A stretch of 37,739 nt of DNA from an uncultured Anaerolineae bacterium (GCA_903838415.1 CAILYI010000009.1:1-37739), one strand, 5' to 3'. Numbered from the stretch's first letter, positions 8,356 through 16,880 are shown. Translations and numbers: made by a program. The notes: generated from the letters alone by a model not told the origin.

Positions 8356-8934
8356 GTGTTTGACCATTTTGACATTCTCGCCCCTATTTATGATCGCGCT
8401 ATCCCATTTTCGCGCCTTGAACTCATGTTGAAAATGGTGGATTTGCCGGTGGATGGAATTTTGCTCGATGCTGGCGGCGGCACCGGACGAGTGGCCTCAG
8501 CCCTGCGCCCTCACGTCCGCGCCGCGTTGGTGGCGGATTTCTCGCCCGGCATGCTGGCGCAAGCGCAGCTGAAAGGGTTGCCGGGAGTGCTCACGCCCGC
8601 CGAACGCCTGCCCTTTGCCGATGGGACCTTTGATCGGATCATCATGGTCGATGCTTTGCACCATGTCCATAATCAGGCCGAGACGATCGCCGAATTATGG
8701 CGGGTGCTGCGCGGCCCCGATCCTGTTTCGGGGAAATCCGGCGGGCGGCTGGTGATCGAGGAACCGGATGTGCGCACTTTCACGGTCAAGCTGGTGGCCA
8801 TCGGCGAAAAACTGGCGCTGATGCGCAGTCACTTCCTCTCGCCGCCGAAAATCGCGGCCTTGTTTCCGCCCGAAGCGCAGGTCAAAATTGAAACAGAAGG
8901 GTACAACGCCTGGGTGATTGTGGAAAGAATTTAG
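8356..8934 (+). CDS. Class I SAM-dependent methyltransferase
   Basis: This 192-residue protein has the SAM-binding motif I LLDAGGGTGRVASAL (residues about 36-50) and the motif near DRIIMVDALHHV. It resembles UbiE/COQ5-type methyltransferases, but nothing beside it names the substrate. The GTG at 8356 is the first start giving the full fold (FDHFDILAPIYDR is a typical N-terminus). No Shine-Dalgarno is evident. Confidence 0.78.
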   Translation: MFDHFDILAPIYDRAIPFSRLELMLKMVDLPVDGILLDAGGGTGRVASALRPHVRAALVADFSPGMLAQAQLKGLPGVLTPAERLPFADGTFDRIIMVDALHHVHNQAETIAELWRVLRGPDPVSGKSGGRLVIEEPDVRTFTVKLVAIGEKLALMRSHFLSPPKIAALFPPEAQVKIETEGYNAWVIVERI

Positions 8935-8964
8935 TCAAAAGGAATGAGAGAAAAGTAATAAGGG

Positions 8965-9003
8965 AAAGGTCGGGAGGCTTGCGGGCTTCCCGACCTTTTT
9001 ACT
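8965..9003 (+). terminator. Intrinsic terminator
   Basis: AAAGGTCGGGA (8965-8975) pairs with TCCCGACCTTT (8988-8998), followed by T-rich sequence. It closes the CPBP-GNAT-ComEA-methyltransferase run. Confidence 0.85.
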
Positions 9004-9009
9004 TTTTTC

Positions 9010-9083
9010 TCGTTCCTTCGCCGATCGTCATCAAGTGTGCGTCCTGGTAGATGCGTTCAGCGGGATATTCGTAGTTGCAAACC
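9010..9083 (-). pseudogene. Fragment of an acyl-CoA dehydrogenase 3' end
   Basis: On the minus strand this stretch encodes NYEYPAERIYQDAHLMTIGE followed by GT. It matches the C-terminal part of the intact acyl-CoA dehydrogenase 1 kb to the right ([20 protein letters not shown]). Nucleotide identity to the bases near 10055-10128 is roughly 80 percent. The rest of the gene is absent and the upstream side ends in unrelated AT-rich sequence. It is a decayed partial duplication. The breakpoint next to CTCGTTCCTT matches a CTCGTGCCTT in the intact gene, suggesting a deletion between short repeats. Confidence 0.75.
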
Positions 9084-9109
9084 CCTTTACGGGATAAATT
9101 TTGTCTTTG

Positions 9110-9130
9110 AGCTTATCACAGCTATAAGCT
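9110..9130 (+). promoter_or_regulatory. Palindrome upstream of the toxin-antitoxin pair
   Basis: AGCTTAT (9110-9116) and ATAAGCT (9124-9130) form an inverted repeat with a seven-base spacer, 24 bases before the UPF0175 start, and include a possible -10 TATAAG. It is a reasonable operator for autoregulation by the antitoxin. Confidence 0.4.
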
Positions 9131-9154
9131 TGTTAGAGAGAAATGAGGTGATAG

Positions 9155-9412
9155 ATGGCAACAGTTAATGTTTCAATTGAGCTTCCCCGCAGCGTCCTCT
9201 CGGCTTTACGCCAGGATCCGGCTACCTTTGGACGTGAAATGCGCCTGGCTGCAGCAGTCAAATGGTACGAGATGAAAATTATCTCCCAATCCAAAGCGGC
9301 TGAAATTGCCGGTCTTTCCAGGGCCGAGTTTATCACTGCTCTGGAAAGATTTTCTGTTTCCCCGTTTCAATATGGTGTTGATGATATTAACGCGGAGAGC
9401 CTGGATGCCTGA
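9155..9412 (+). CDS. UPF0175 family protein, putative antitoxin
   Basis: This 85-residue protein has the UPF0175 pattern: an N-terminal strand (VNVSIELPRSV) followed by helices with KWYEMKIISQSKAAEIAGLSRAEF, which is a helix-turn-helix-like segment. UPF0175 proteins are commonly encoded just before a DUF3368 PIN-like nuclease, as here, and act as the antitoxin/repressor. GAGGTG precedes the ATG. Its stop overlaps the toxin start (ATGCCTGA), as expected for a coupled pair. Confidence 0.8.
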   Translation: MATVNVSIELPRSVLSALRQDPATFGREMRLAAAVKWYEMKIISQSKAAEIAGLSRAEFITALERFSVSPFQYGVDDINAESLDA

Positions 9413-9895
9413 ACGTTGGGTTGTGAATGCCTCACCCTTGATTGTTTTGGGTAAGGTCGGGCAGTTGGATTTGCTCACAAAACTACCGCAACGGATAGTT
9501 GTACCGGATGCGGTAGTTTCTGAAATTATCGCTGGCCCTGAAGGCGATGCGGCGCGCCTCGCTCTTGAGGCAAAGATGTTTACACAGGTAGCTGTCTCTG
9601 GAATTTCGCCAGAACTTGCTGCCTGGACCTAGGTGCAGGGGAGACTTCAGTCCTATCTTATGCGCTTGCTCATTCAGGCTGGACAGTTCTTCTCGATGAT
9701 GGAGCTGCCCGAAAATGTGCCAAAACTTTTGAAATTCCGCTCAAAGGTACGCTGGCGGTGATTATCCTGGCGAAAAAACGTGGGCTTATTCCTTCTGCAT
9801 CCAAGGTTATGCATGCGATCCAGGAAGCTGGTCTGAGATTGGATGAAAGGTTAATTCGGGTCGTCTTGCAACAAACTTTGGGGGAAGATTGGTGA
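9405..9895 (+). pseudogene. DUF3368 PIN-like toxin, frameshifted
   Basis: The first frame (9405-9632) gives VVNASPLIVLGKVGQLDLL...PDAVVSEI, the N-terminal half of a DUF3368 PIN-fold nuclease with the first Asn/Asp-type metal site. It stops at ACC TAG. Moving back one base after TGG continues with LGAGETSVLSYAL, TVLLDDGAARKCA and GTLAVIILAKKRGLIPS to a TGA at 9893-9895. That is the rest of the family. Restoring one lost base would give 163 residues, the usual length. No slippery heptamer is present, so programmed frameshifting is unlikely. It is either an inactivated toxin or a sequencing error. Confidence 0.8.
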
Positions 9896-10008
9896 GCTGG
9901 CCGGTCAATTTGTGCCCTGGCTTACCTGAATAAGAAAAAAATAGGCGGGCCTCCCGAACTTTTCCTTATTACTCGTTCCTTATTTCTCTTTACTCGTATC
10001 ACCACCCA

Positions 10009-11160
10009 TCACAAATTCAACAACAACTGCCTCGCAATCACCATCCGCTGCATTTCGCTCGTGCCTTCGCCGATCGTCATCAGGCGCGCGTCGCGGTAAA
10101 TCCGTTCGACGGGATATTCGCGGCTGTAACCGTATCCGCCATGGATTTGGATGGCGTTGCGGCAGACGCGTTCGGCCATTTCGGTGGCAAAGAGTTTGCC
10201 CATGGCGGCTTCCTTGCTGAAAGGTTTGCCTTCCTGTTTCAGCCAGGCCGCGCGGTAGATCATCAGGCGCGCCGCTTCGATTTCGGTGGCGGCATCCGCC
10301 AGCATGAACTGGATGGCCTGGTGCTCGGCAATTGGTTTGCCGAAAGTAAAGCGTTCCCTGGCGTAGGCAATCGCCGCTTCGTAGGCGGCTTGCGCCAATC
10401 CCACCGAGAGCGCGCCGATGCTGATGCGGCCGCCGTCCAGCGTGGCGAGCGTCTGATGAAGGCCGTGGTCATACTCGCCGATTAAATTTTCCAGCGGCAC
10501 GCGCACATCCTCGTAAGCGACCGCGTGCGTGGGAGAACCTTTCAGCCCCATTTTCTTTTCTGCGGGCGAAATCGTCAGGCCGGGGGTATTGGTCGGGACG
10601 AGGATCATGCTCAGGGAGCGCGATCCGCCCGCCGGGTTGGTGCGGACCAGGGTGATGATATATTCCGCAATGCTGGCGTTGGTACACCACATTTTTGAAC
10701 CGTTGATGGCCCACTCATTCCCCGCTTTTTCAGCCCGGGTGCGCACGCCGCCCTGTAAATCCGATCCAGCGCCAGCCTCGGTCAGCGCCAGGGCGCCCAA
10801 TTTGCCGCGTCCGCTGGCAACCAGTGGTAGCCAGCGTTTTTTGAGTGCTTCAGAGCCATATTGGGCGATGGGCGAGGTGCCCAGGCCGTTATGGGCCGCA
10901 ATTGCCAGGGCCGTGGAGCCGCAGCCCCAGCCGAGTTCCTCGATGGCAAGCGCGGCGCTGATTGCGTCCACGCCGGCACCGCCATAGGTTTCAGGGATGG
11001 AAAGCCCCAGTAACCCGAGCGGCCCCATTTTTCGGGCGGCTTCCCAGTTGAAGCTGGCAGTTTCATCCACTTCACGGGCTTTGGGTTTGACTTCTACCGA
11101 GACGAAGTCATGGACGACTTTTTGCCACATGCTCTGTTCTTCGTTCAGTTCGAAATTCAT
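10009..11160 (-). CDS. Acyl-CoA dehydrogenase
   Basis: This 383-residue FAD enzyme introduces the alpha-beta double bond in acyl-CoA and passes electrons to ETF. The family signatures [13 protein letters not shown] (flavin/substrate region, about residues 130-142) and [20 protein letters not shown] are present. The catalytic Glu is in GEGTSE near the C-terminus. It most resembles short/branched-chain or isovaleryl-CoA types, but chain specificity cannot be read. The start at 11160 has GGGAG upstream. A short GC hairpin and T-run around 9937-9960 may terminate it. No ETF or thiolase gene is adjacent. Confidence 0.93.
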   Translation of the reverse strand: MNFELNEEQSMWQKVVHDFVSVEVKPKAREVDETASFNWEAARKMGPLGLLGLSIPETYGGAGVDAISAALAIEELGWGCGSTALAIAAHNGLGTSPIAQYGSEALKKRWLPLVASGRGKLGALALTEAGAGSDLQGGVRTRAEKAGNEWAINGSKMWCTNASIAEYIITLVRTNPAGGSRSLSMILVPTNTPGLTISPAEKKMGLKGSPTHAVAYEDVRVPLENLIGEYDHGLHQTLATLDGGRISIGALSVGLAQAAYEAAIAYARERFTFGKPIAEHQAIQFMLADAATEIEAARLMIYRAAWLKQEGKPFSKEAAMGKLFATEMAERVCRNAIQIHGGYGYSREYPVERIYRDARLMTIGEGTSEMQRMVIARQLLLNL

Positions 11161-11197
11161 AGTTTCTCCCGGTCTTGCGGCTTTTTATCGAGAAAGG

Positions 11198-12208
11198 CTA
11201 ATTTTCGGAAAGACTACGTATATATTCAACCATTTCACCCACCTGCCTGTCATTTAGCGTGTTTTCTTTGAACCAGTTGATGTAACCCGGCACATCTTGC
11301 AGGGGTAGGGCTTTCACGAAACCAACGTTTAGATTATCAGGCAGGCTGCCGCGATAAGCGAGGACACCGCGGACGCTGACTCCGGGAAATTTGGGCTTGA
11401 TCAACTCATAACAAAGCTGGGATGCGTTTTTGATTTGCTGAAACAAATCTGAGTGCGCTTTTTTCTCGACGACTTGTTTGCTCCAGTTTTTGACCTTGAT
11501 GGTAAATAACCCGGACGTGGTGACAACGATGTGGTCGATTTGGGCGTTGATCAGCCAGTTTCCGTCAAACCGGATGCCCCGCTCAACCCTCACCTTGAGA
11601 TTATTTATGACGTGAACGTTATCTGGCAGAGTTTTTAGGTAATCCAGCATCTCTAAATCAGCGAAAGCGCCCGCCAGTTCCTGTGAGCCAGCCAGTCCTT
11701 TGAGGAATTCAACTCTGGCATTGATTTCGCTGCATTGTTCGCGGATGTATTTCTCCTGGTCCCTTTTTTTATCTTCCAGCGCGGTTTCAAGGGAACGGAG
11801 CGGACGCTCGATTTCGTCCTGGTAATCCTGCACAATTTTGCGCAGTCTTTTCAGCCTTTTCGTTTCCCGGCGCACTCTGAAATAGTTGCGAATAAAGTTG
11901 AAAATACTGCGGTCGTGTTTGAAGTAATCCAGCGTTGCCGCGGATTGTTCAATTTCCAGCGCGTACTTTTCTGAGAAGGTCGCCAGCTCGGCCTTGTTTT
12001 TTTCTTTTTCCTGGCTGATTTCCTGTTCTTGCAGCAATATTTCAGACCCCGAGCGGTATTTGGCCTGGCTGATTTGTTCGGCGAGTTCTTTCACACAGCT
12101 CGTCAGCAGAGGTTCAATTTCTGCGGGGTGTTCGGCTTGGAGCTGATTTGCTTCCAATTTAGCGGCAATTGCATCCCAGGCTCCGCTGATTCCATGGATT
12201 TCCGCCAT
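11198..12208 (-). CDS. Coiled-coil protein with degenerate NERD (nuclease-related) domain
   Basis: 336 residues. The N-terminal half is charged and heptad-rich, consistent with a long coiled coil (about residues 40-165). The C-terminal half is a NERD domain: NNLKVRVERG, then INAQIDHIVVTTSGLFTIKVKNW. NERD proteins normally have E-x-K in this place (FVIEVKNW); here the Glu codon is AAG, Lys, so a nuclease active site of the usual type is lost. GGGAGAAG precedes the ATG at 12208. It is transcribed alone on the minus strand, with its 3' end close to the dehydrogenase start. Confidence 0.7.
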   Translation of the reverse strand: MAEIHGISGAWDAIAAKLEANQLQAEHPAEIEPLLTSCVKELAEQISQAKYRSGSEILLQEQEISQEKEKNKAELATFSEKYALEIEQSAATLDYFKHDRSIFNFIRNYFRVRRETKRLKRLRKIVQDYQDEIERPLRSLETALEDKKRDQEKYIREQCSEINARVEFLKGLAGSQELAGAFADLEMLDYLKTLPDNVHVINNLKVRVERGIRFDGNWLINAQIDHIVVTTSGLFTIKVKNWSKQVVEKKAHSDLFQQIKNASQLCYELIKPKFPGVSVRGVLAYRGSLPDNLNVGFVKALPLQDVPGYINWFKENTLNDRQVGEMVEYIRSLSEN

Positions 12209-12350
12209 GACTTCTCCCTAATTGCTGCTGGTTATTTGTAAAAGATGATTACTCAAAAATAACGTGTCACTTCGCGCAAGGGTCCTGTTTACGCGGATAA
12301 AAGTACACCTGTAAAGGTTGCGCCAGTTACGAATTAAGCCGCCAGCTTGG

Positions 12351-13088
12351 CTATTCGACCTGCATCACATAAAAAACGTAACAGTACCATTCTGAATATT
12401 TCTGGTACATGGCGATTTCTTTTTCAGTTGCGTTGAGAATCTCCTTGGCTTCCGCATCGCCCTGATATCTCTGTCTGAGCATGGGCAGCCGCGCCTGGAT
12501 GGGGGTGTAATAATCATCCCACCAGCTGGAAGTTGGCAGGGTAAAGTGGTCGATTTCGCGGTAGCCAGCTGCGCGCAGCCTGCTCAGGTTCGCGTCGATG
12601 CTTTGCATGTCGGGATAGTCTGCCATCCAATACGAAAGCACTTCTTGCGGCGGATTGGGCTTCAGCCATGAAATCTCCGTCACAGCCACATAGCCGCCGG
12701 GTTTGAGCAATGGTCGCCACTCGCGCAGGCCTTTTTCAAAGCCGATGATGTAGATGGCGCCCTCCGACCAGAGCGCGTCGAAGCTGTTGGGCTGATACGT
12801 CAGCGCAAACATGGATGCGTTTTCGAGACTGATACGCTCCGAAAGCCCTGCCGCTTGCGCGCGCTGTTGCAGAGTGTCCAAAAAAGGTTGGTGCGTATCC
12901 ACTGCGACGATTTTACCGGCTGTACGCCGGGCCAGTTCCAACGTTTGCAGGCCAGGGCCGCAGCCGATATCCAAAATCTGCGGGTGGTACGGCAGGTTTT
13001 GCATCAGCGCCAGCGCTTTTTGGGTCGAGCGGTTGTCGCCGGGACCTTCGCGCGGCAGGTCTTTGTGAATCTCGAAGAAAATATCCAT
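12351..13088 (-). CDS. Class I SAM-dependent methyltransferase
   Basis: This 245-residue protein has SAM-binding motif I ILDIGCGPGLQTLELA (residues about 38-53), an acidic residue ending the next strand (IVAVDTHQ), and FDALWSEGAIYIIGFEKGL in the motif II/III region. It starts one base after the YedF-like gene stop and is the last gene of the YwiC-DUF2007-YedF operon, so it is probably co-expressed with them. A link to sulfur, selenium or metalloid methylation is tempting given the neighbour, but it is only an inference. Confidence 0.8.
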   Translation of the reverse strand: MDIFFEIHKDLPREGPGDNRSTQKALALMQNLPYHPQILDIGCGPGLQTLELARRTAGKIVAVDTHQPFLDTLQQRAQAAGLSERISLENASMFALTYQPNSFDALWSEGAIYIIGFEKGLREWRPLLKPGGYVAVTEISWLKPNPPQEVLSYWMADYPDMQSIDANLSRLRAAGYREIDHFTLPTSSWWDDYYTPIQARLPMLRQRYQGDAEAKEILNATEKEIAMYQKYSEWYCYVFYVMQVE

Positions 13089-13089
13089 T

Positions 13090-13434
13090 TTATAGCGTGA
13101 TGACTTTATCCGCCTGGGCTTGGGCTGTGAGAATATCGCCCATACCGCCGACGATGCCCACTTTGGTGGCGCCGGTCAGCCCGAAATAATTCAGGCAGGT
13201 TGAGCAAACCACCAGCCGTGTGCCTTTTTGCTCAAGCGCGGTCAGCTGCGCCAGCACCGGCGAACCTTCCACCACTAACTTGACGCCGTTGGTGTAGAAA
13301 CAGAGCGCGGCGGGCAGGTCGCCGCCAGCCAGTAAAAGCTCAAGATATTTTCCGATCAATGTGTGTTGTAGCGGAATATCCGCCTGGCCCATTCCGTCAT
13401 TCGTGATCACAATCACCGAGTTCTGCATTGTCAT
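13090..13434 (-). CDS. YedF-like DsrE-fold sulfurtransferase protein (TusA domain absent)
   Basis: This 114-residue product matches the C-terminal domain of the selenium/sulfur metabolism protein YedF: FYTNGVKLVVEGSPVLAQL, then EQKGTRLVVCSTCLNYFGL with the two conserved Cys, ending ADKVITL. Full-length YedF usually carries an N-terminal TusA domain, which is missing. Start at ATG 13434, with GGAG nine bases upstream; ATG 13428 would remove two residues. It overlaps the end of the DUF2007 gene by 38 bases in another frame. A persulfide-carrying role is likely for the fold; the partner is unknown. Confidence 0.78.
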   Translation of the reverse strand: MTMQNSVIVITNDGMGQADIPLQHTLIGKYLELLLAGGDLPAALCFYTNGVKLVVEGSPVLAQLTALEQKGTRLVVCSTCLNYFGLTGATKVGIVGGMGDILTAQAQADKVITL

Positions 13435-13672
13435 TGCGAAGTTCTCCGTTGTTGTAAGCTTCCAACCAGGCCTGGGCATTTTCAAACTGAGCATCTGGTA
13501 CGCAAATTTCCACTCTTGAGAGCGGCATGGAGGGCAGCACATACAACTGTCCCACAGCTTCTTGAATCAGCACCACCGAAAAGCCGTCAATTTCGAGAGC
13601 TTCTTTTAATATTTCCGCTTCGAAACGGCCATTTGCTTCCATCAGAGTACTCCAGCCATCATGGTGGGACAT
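13397..13672 (-). CDS. DUF2007 family protein
   Basis: This 91-residue protein has the small ferredoxin-like DUF2007 pattern: EAEILKEALEIDGFSVVLIQEAVGQLY, then VEICVPDAQFENAQAWLEAY. The family is called putative signal-transducing protein, with no firm function. GGAG lies seven bases before the ATG at 13672. It begins two bases after the YwiC-like gene ends and overlaps the following YedF-like gene, so the three are translationally linked. Confidence 0.75.
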   Translation of the reverse strand: MSHHDGWSTLMEANGRFEAEILKEALEIDGFSVVLIQEAVGQLYVLPSMPLSRVEICVPDAQFENAQAWLEAYNNGELRNDNAELGDCDHE

Positions 13673-13674
13673 GT

Positions 13675-14496
13675 TTATCTCCAGGTGAGTATGAATAAAA
13701 TAGTGAATACGGTGCTGACGATCAGCTGCCGCATCCCAACGGCGACTGGCTTCGCACCCGCAGCCGGTTTCACCGTGCCCCAGAGCGTTTCTGCCGCCTG
13801 GACGAGGTACGGGATGCCGATCAGCCCCGGGATCACGTTAAAAGCGCCGAGGGCGAGGGCTAAAGTCAGATTGAAAACGGTATAGGCGATGGCCCGGCGT
13901 CCGGCCTGAAAACGCGCACCCAGCTCCGGGATGGATTTCCATTCCCGTTGTTCCAGCCGCAAATAGGCGTAAACAATGCTGGCTGCCGACTGAAACCAGG
14001 TCAGTACCCACAAGACCCAGCCGAGCGGAAGGTAGTGACCCTGGCAGACCCAGTAGGCGGCGGGAGCGGCCAGCGCCAGCACGCCAGTGGCCAGGATTTC
14101 CACCCCGGCCTGGCGGCGTTCCTCGCGGCGGCTGACCAACCAAAGATGCCAGCCAAAGACCGGCGCGGCCGGGATGGCCAGGAGAAGCACGTAGGTTTCG
14201 CCCAAAATGACTAATTCTGCCACGGAGAGCAGGATCAGGGCGCCGTAAACGATCATCCAGAAGCGCGCGGCGGGCAGGTCGATGCGCGGCCGGCGGCCGG
14301 AATAGGCCTTGATGGCAATGGTTACCGGCTGACGGATGAGAAAGGCGGCGATGGCGGCGACCAGCAACGCGAGTGTGGCGGCGCTGAAGGTTTTCCCGGC
14401 AAACAGGCCGATGCTGAGCGGGCTGAAAAGAAATACCCACGAACCGTGGTCTTGTGGCAGGGCAATCTGGCGTCGAAATACGGATAAAGTTTTCAT
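13675..14496 (-). CDS. YwiC-like integral membrane protein
   Basis: This 273-residue protein has about eight transmembrane helices. The N-terminal LPQDHGSWVFLFSPL and the basic IRQPVTIAIKAYSGRR loop are diagnostic of the YwiC-like family (found beside anaerobic respiration genes in Bacillus), whose function is unknown. A TATAAT (14515-14520 on the minus strand) lies about 20 bases before the start, so this is probably the first gene of a four-gene operon running to 12351. Confidence 0.8.
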   Translation of the reverse strand: MKTLSVFRRQIALPQDHGSWVFLFSPLSIGLFAGKTFSAATLALLVAAIAAFLIRQPVTIAIKAYSGRRPRIDLPAARFWMIVYGALILLSVAELVILGETYVLLLAIPAAPVFGWHLWLVSRREERRQAGVEILATGVLALAAPAAYWVCQGHYLPLGWVLWVLTWFQSAASIVYAYLRLEQREWKSIPELGARFQAGRRAIAYTVFNLTLALALGAFNVIPGLIGIPYLVQAAETLWGTVKPAAGAKPVAVGMRQLIVSTVFTILFILTWR

Positions 14497-14595
14497 GGGT
14501 TGGCTCTTGCTTTTATTATACTCAGCGCGGTCACAATTTGCGCTTATTTGTTATAGCTGAAAGCCGAAATTTGTGTCCGATGGCAGGCTGCATAC

Positions 14596-14622
14596 AAAAA
14601 GCCGCCCAGCGGGCGGCTTTTT
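14596..14622. terminator. Bidirectional-looking terminator
   Basis: AAAAAGCCGCCC (14596-14607) and GGGCGGCTTTTT (14611-14622) form a perfect 12-bp stem with a three-base loop and T-tracts on both strands. It ends the five-gene operon that starts at 19315 and separates it from the YwiC operon. Confidence 0.9.
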
Positions 14623-14640
14623 GAAAAATGAGTGCTTTGA

Positions 14641-15330
14641 TTATTTGCTGGTCTGCGCTGACGGTTGGTGGATTTCTGGCAGATTTGCGCGGAAACTTAG
14701 TGCGAGGCCGCCCACTATTAGCAGCAGGCCGAGCGGAGTGAGGGTGGCATTGAACGCGTCAGCCCAGTTGATGCCGAGTGCCCAGGTATGCGAAGGCCCG
14801 GCCAGGGATGGAATGGCCAGACAAATAATGCCAAAGACGATCGCCGCCGCGCCACCGGCCGTTCTAGCGCTGGTTTTTCCCTGGGTGAAATCGACGCCCG
14901 ACCAGATGCCGGGGATGCGGAAGATCAGAAAAACGATCAGCGTGACGACGGCGGTGTAAGTGACCATGTCGACCGGCATGGAGGCGCCGCGCAGGGCGCG
15001 CGAGACGAAAATGTGAATCACGCCGACCACCACCCCGGCCACGAGCGAGATGAGCGTGTCGCGGTAGGAAGTGGGCGCGGCTTTGATTAGCAAGACGACG
15101 GCGCGGATCATCAGCACGCCGATGGCGATGGTGACGAGCATGAAAATCGTATACAGCCAGCCCCAGCCGAGCAGCTTGGCCATCGATTCGGATTCGGCGG
15201 CGTATTTTTCGGTGAACAGCGCCGCGCAAACGGTGCCGATGCCGCCCATCAAGGTGAAGGCGGCGGTGAGTGACATCAGGACGATGCCGGTGACGCGTAG
15301 AAATTTGGCAAATCCACTGTTGTGTTGCAT
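14641..15330 (-). CDS. Integral membrane protein of unknown function (6 TM)
   Basis: This 229-residue protein has about six predicted helices and no recognised domain. The ATG at 15330 is chosen over the earlier in-frame start because GGAGG lies seven bases upstream. The second and third helices contain RAVVLLIK and VIHIFVSRALRG. It is the last gene of the operon with the oxidase-like protein, the SUMF lipoprotein and heme O synthase, which suggests an accessory or assembly role. That is inference only. Confidence 0.7.
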   Translation of the reverse strand: MQHNSGFAKFLRVTGIVLMSLTAAFTLMGGIGTVCAALFTEKYAAESESMAKLLGWGWLYTIFMLVTIAIGVLMIRAVVLLIKAAPTSYRDTLISLVAGVVVGVIHIFVSRALRGASMPVDMVTYTAVVTLIVFLIFRIPGIWSGVDFTQGKTSARTAGGAAAIVFGIICLAIPSLAGPSHTWALGINWADAFNATLTPLGLLLIVGGLALSFRANLPEIHQPSAQTSK

Positions 15331-15385
15331 AGTTCCTCCGTGGAACAAGAAGATCAGCGAACCATGAACGATTAACCGTGCAGGT

Positions 15386-15994
15386 CTATCGTCCGAGAGT
15401 GAAGCCTGCCACAAAAGCCGTGGTCATGAGCAGCAACAGGGCGGGCAGGATGCGGAAAATGGTTTCTTTGGGCAAGATTGGTTTCCCGGCTTTCAGGAAG
15501 GAGAGCAGCAATCCGCCCAGGCCAATCAGCGCGCCGCCCAGACCGACCAGCGCAAAGCCGGGTCGGGTTACGCCCTGTGCGGCGAGAATGGTCGGGAGCA
15601 GGAAAATCGTCAGCCCGGCGATGCCGTGAATGGATGCCAGGATAATCGTGGGGACTTTCCCCGGCATTGGGAAGGAACGCGTCAACAGAATGGCGAGGAA
15701 GCCCAGGATGGCAAATTCCAGCGCCAGGCTGCGCCACGCTTCCAGGTGTTCCCAGACCAAGCCCAGGGCCAGCGAAAGCGGGATAATCGTCGAGACGATG
15801 ACTACGATCGGGCTTTCGAGCACTTCAAAGCCCAGGATGATCATCAAGAGTCCAGCCACCAGCAGCACCCCAAAGCCAATGGTGTAGGCGGTGATCGGGA
15901 CGGTTCCCAGTCCGTCGATGCCGACGGCCACCTGCCAGGCGGCTAAAAGCCCGGTGATGAGCAGCAGGATTCGGTCGAGTGGAGTCATTTTCAT
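15386..15994 (-). CDS. Integral membrane protein of unknown function (7 TM)
   Basis: This 202-residue, very hydrophobic protein has about seven helices separated by short loops and no Cys. I recognise no family. It lies 16 bases downstream of the heme O synthase gene and 55 bases upstream of another unknown membrane protein, within the same minus-strand operon. It has no strong Shine-Dalgarno (GGACG only), so the start at 15994 rather than the ATG two codons later is uncertain. Confidence 0.65.
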   Translation of the reverse strand: MKMTPLDRILLLITGLLAAWQVAVGIDGLGTVPITAYTIGFGVLLVAGLLMIILGFEVLESPIVVIVSTIIPLSLALGLVWEHLEAWRSLALEFAILGFLAILLTRSFPMPGKVPTIILASIHGIAGLTIFLLPTILAAQGVTRPGFALVGLGGALIGLGGLLLSFLKAGKPILPKETIFRILPALLLLMTTAFVAGFTLGR

Positions 15995-16010
15995 GGTCTA
16001 TCGTCCATCG

Positions 16011-16880
16011 TTAAATTGAAAGCAGAATCATCGAAGCCAGCATATACAGCGAGGCATACTTGAACAGGCTAAAGTTGATCCGTTCCGATGGGCGGAAAAC
16101 GGTGGCGAAGGAGAGCAGCAGCAGTCCGCTGGAGAGCACCACCATCAGGCGCAGGATGCCCGCCTGGACGCCGATCATCACGCCAGCGGTGCCGATGCTG
16201 GCGGCGGCGATGATTGACGAGAGCGCAATCACGGCGCGGGTGGCTTCGAGCCCATAGGTGGAGGGGAAGGTTGGGACGCCCGCCGCCTGGTAGTCGTCGA
16301 AAAACTTGATGCTGAAGGTCAGCGTGTGGGTGGGAATCCAGAACAGCACTGCGGCGGCCAGCAGCAGCCCGATCAGCTCGATTTGGCCGACCGCCAGTAC
16401 GCGCCCGGCCAGGATTGGCATGGCGCCCGAAATGCCGCCCCACAAAATGCCCCAGCAGGTGCGACGCTTCAGCCACATGCTGTAGATGACCACATCAAAG
16501 AACAGCCCGGCGAAAACCACCAATCCATACAGCGGATGAATGGCCAGCGCCCAGCCCACGCCCAACAGCGACATGATCAGCCCCAGCCGCAAGGTTTCCT
16601 GCGCGCTGACTGCGCCCGAAGACGTGGGGCGCTGCTGGGTGCGGCGCATTTTCGCGTCGATGTCGCGATCCCACCACATATTCAAAACGGTCGATCCGCT
16701 GATGGACAGGAACAGGCTGCCAGCCATGGCCAGCATCACCAGCAGGCGCGGCGTGGTGTGGGCGCTCATGTACCCGGCAATCCCGGTGGAAAGCAGCAGC
16801 CCGGTTTGCGTGGCTTTGATCAGCGGAGAGTAGGATTTAATTTTCGATTTTAGATTTTGGATTGTAGATTGGATAAACAT
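16011..16880 (-). CDS. ctaB: Heme O synthase (protoheme IX farnesyltransferase), UbiA family
   Basis: This enzyme adds a farnesyl chain to heme b, making heme O for heme-copper oxidases. The 289-residue membrane protein has the first Asp-rich motif N-x-WWDRDIDAKMRRTQQRP (residues about 66-85) and the second region YSMWLKRRTCWGILWGGISG, plus FFDDYQAAGVPTFP. These are diagnostic of CtaB/CyoE. The first 17 residues (STIQNLKSKIKS) are encoded by a low-complexity repeat and are not conserved family sequence. GGAG precedes the ATG at 16880. Its place next to an oxidase-like gene implies that protein carries an o- or a-type heme. Confidence 0.93.
   Translation of the reverse strand: MFIQSTIQNLKSKIKSYSPLIKATQTGLLLSTGIAGYMSAHTTPRLLVMLAMAGSLFLSISGSTVLNMWWDRDIDAKMRRTQQRPTSSGAVSAQETLRLGLIMSLLGVGWALAIHPLYGLVVFAGLFFDVVIYSMWLKRRTCWGILWGGISGAMPILAGRVLAVGQIELIGLLLAAAVLFWIPTHTLTFSIKFFDDYQAAGVPTFPSTYGLEATRAVIALSSIIAAASIGTAGVMIGVQAGILRLMVVLSSGLLLLSFATVFRPSERINFSLFKYASLYMLASMILLSI

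Noticed and set aside
9405-9895. Programmed -1 frameshift in the DUF3368 gene
   Set aside because: There is no X-XXY-YYZ slippery heptamer or downstream stem at the break, and programmed shifting is not known in this family.
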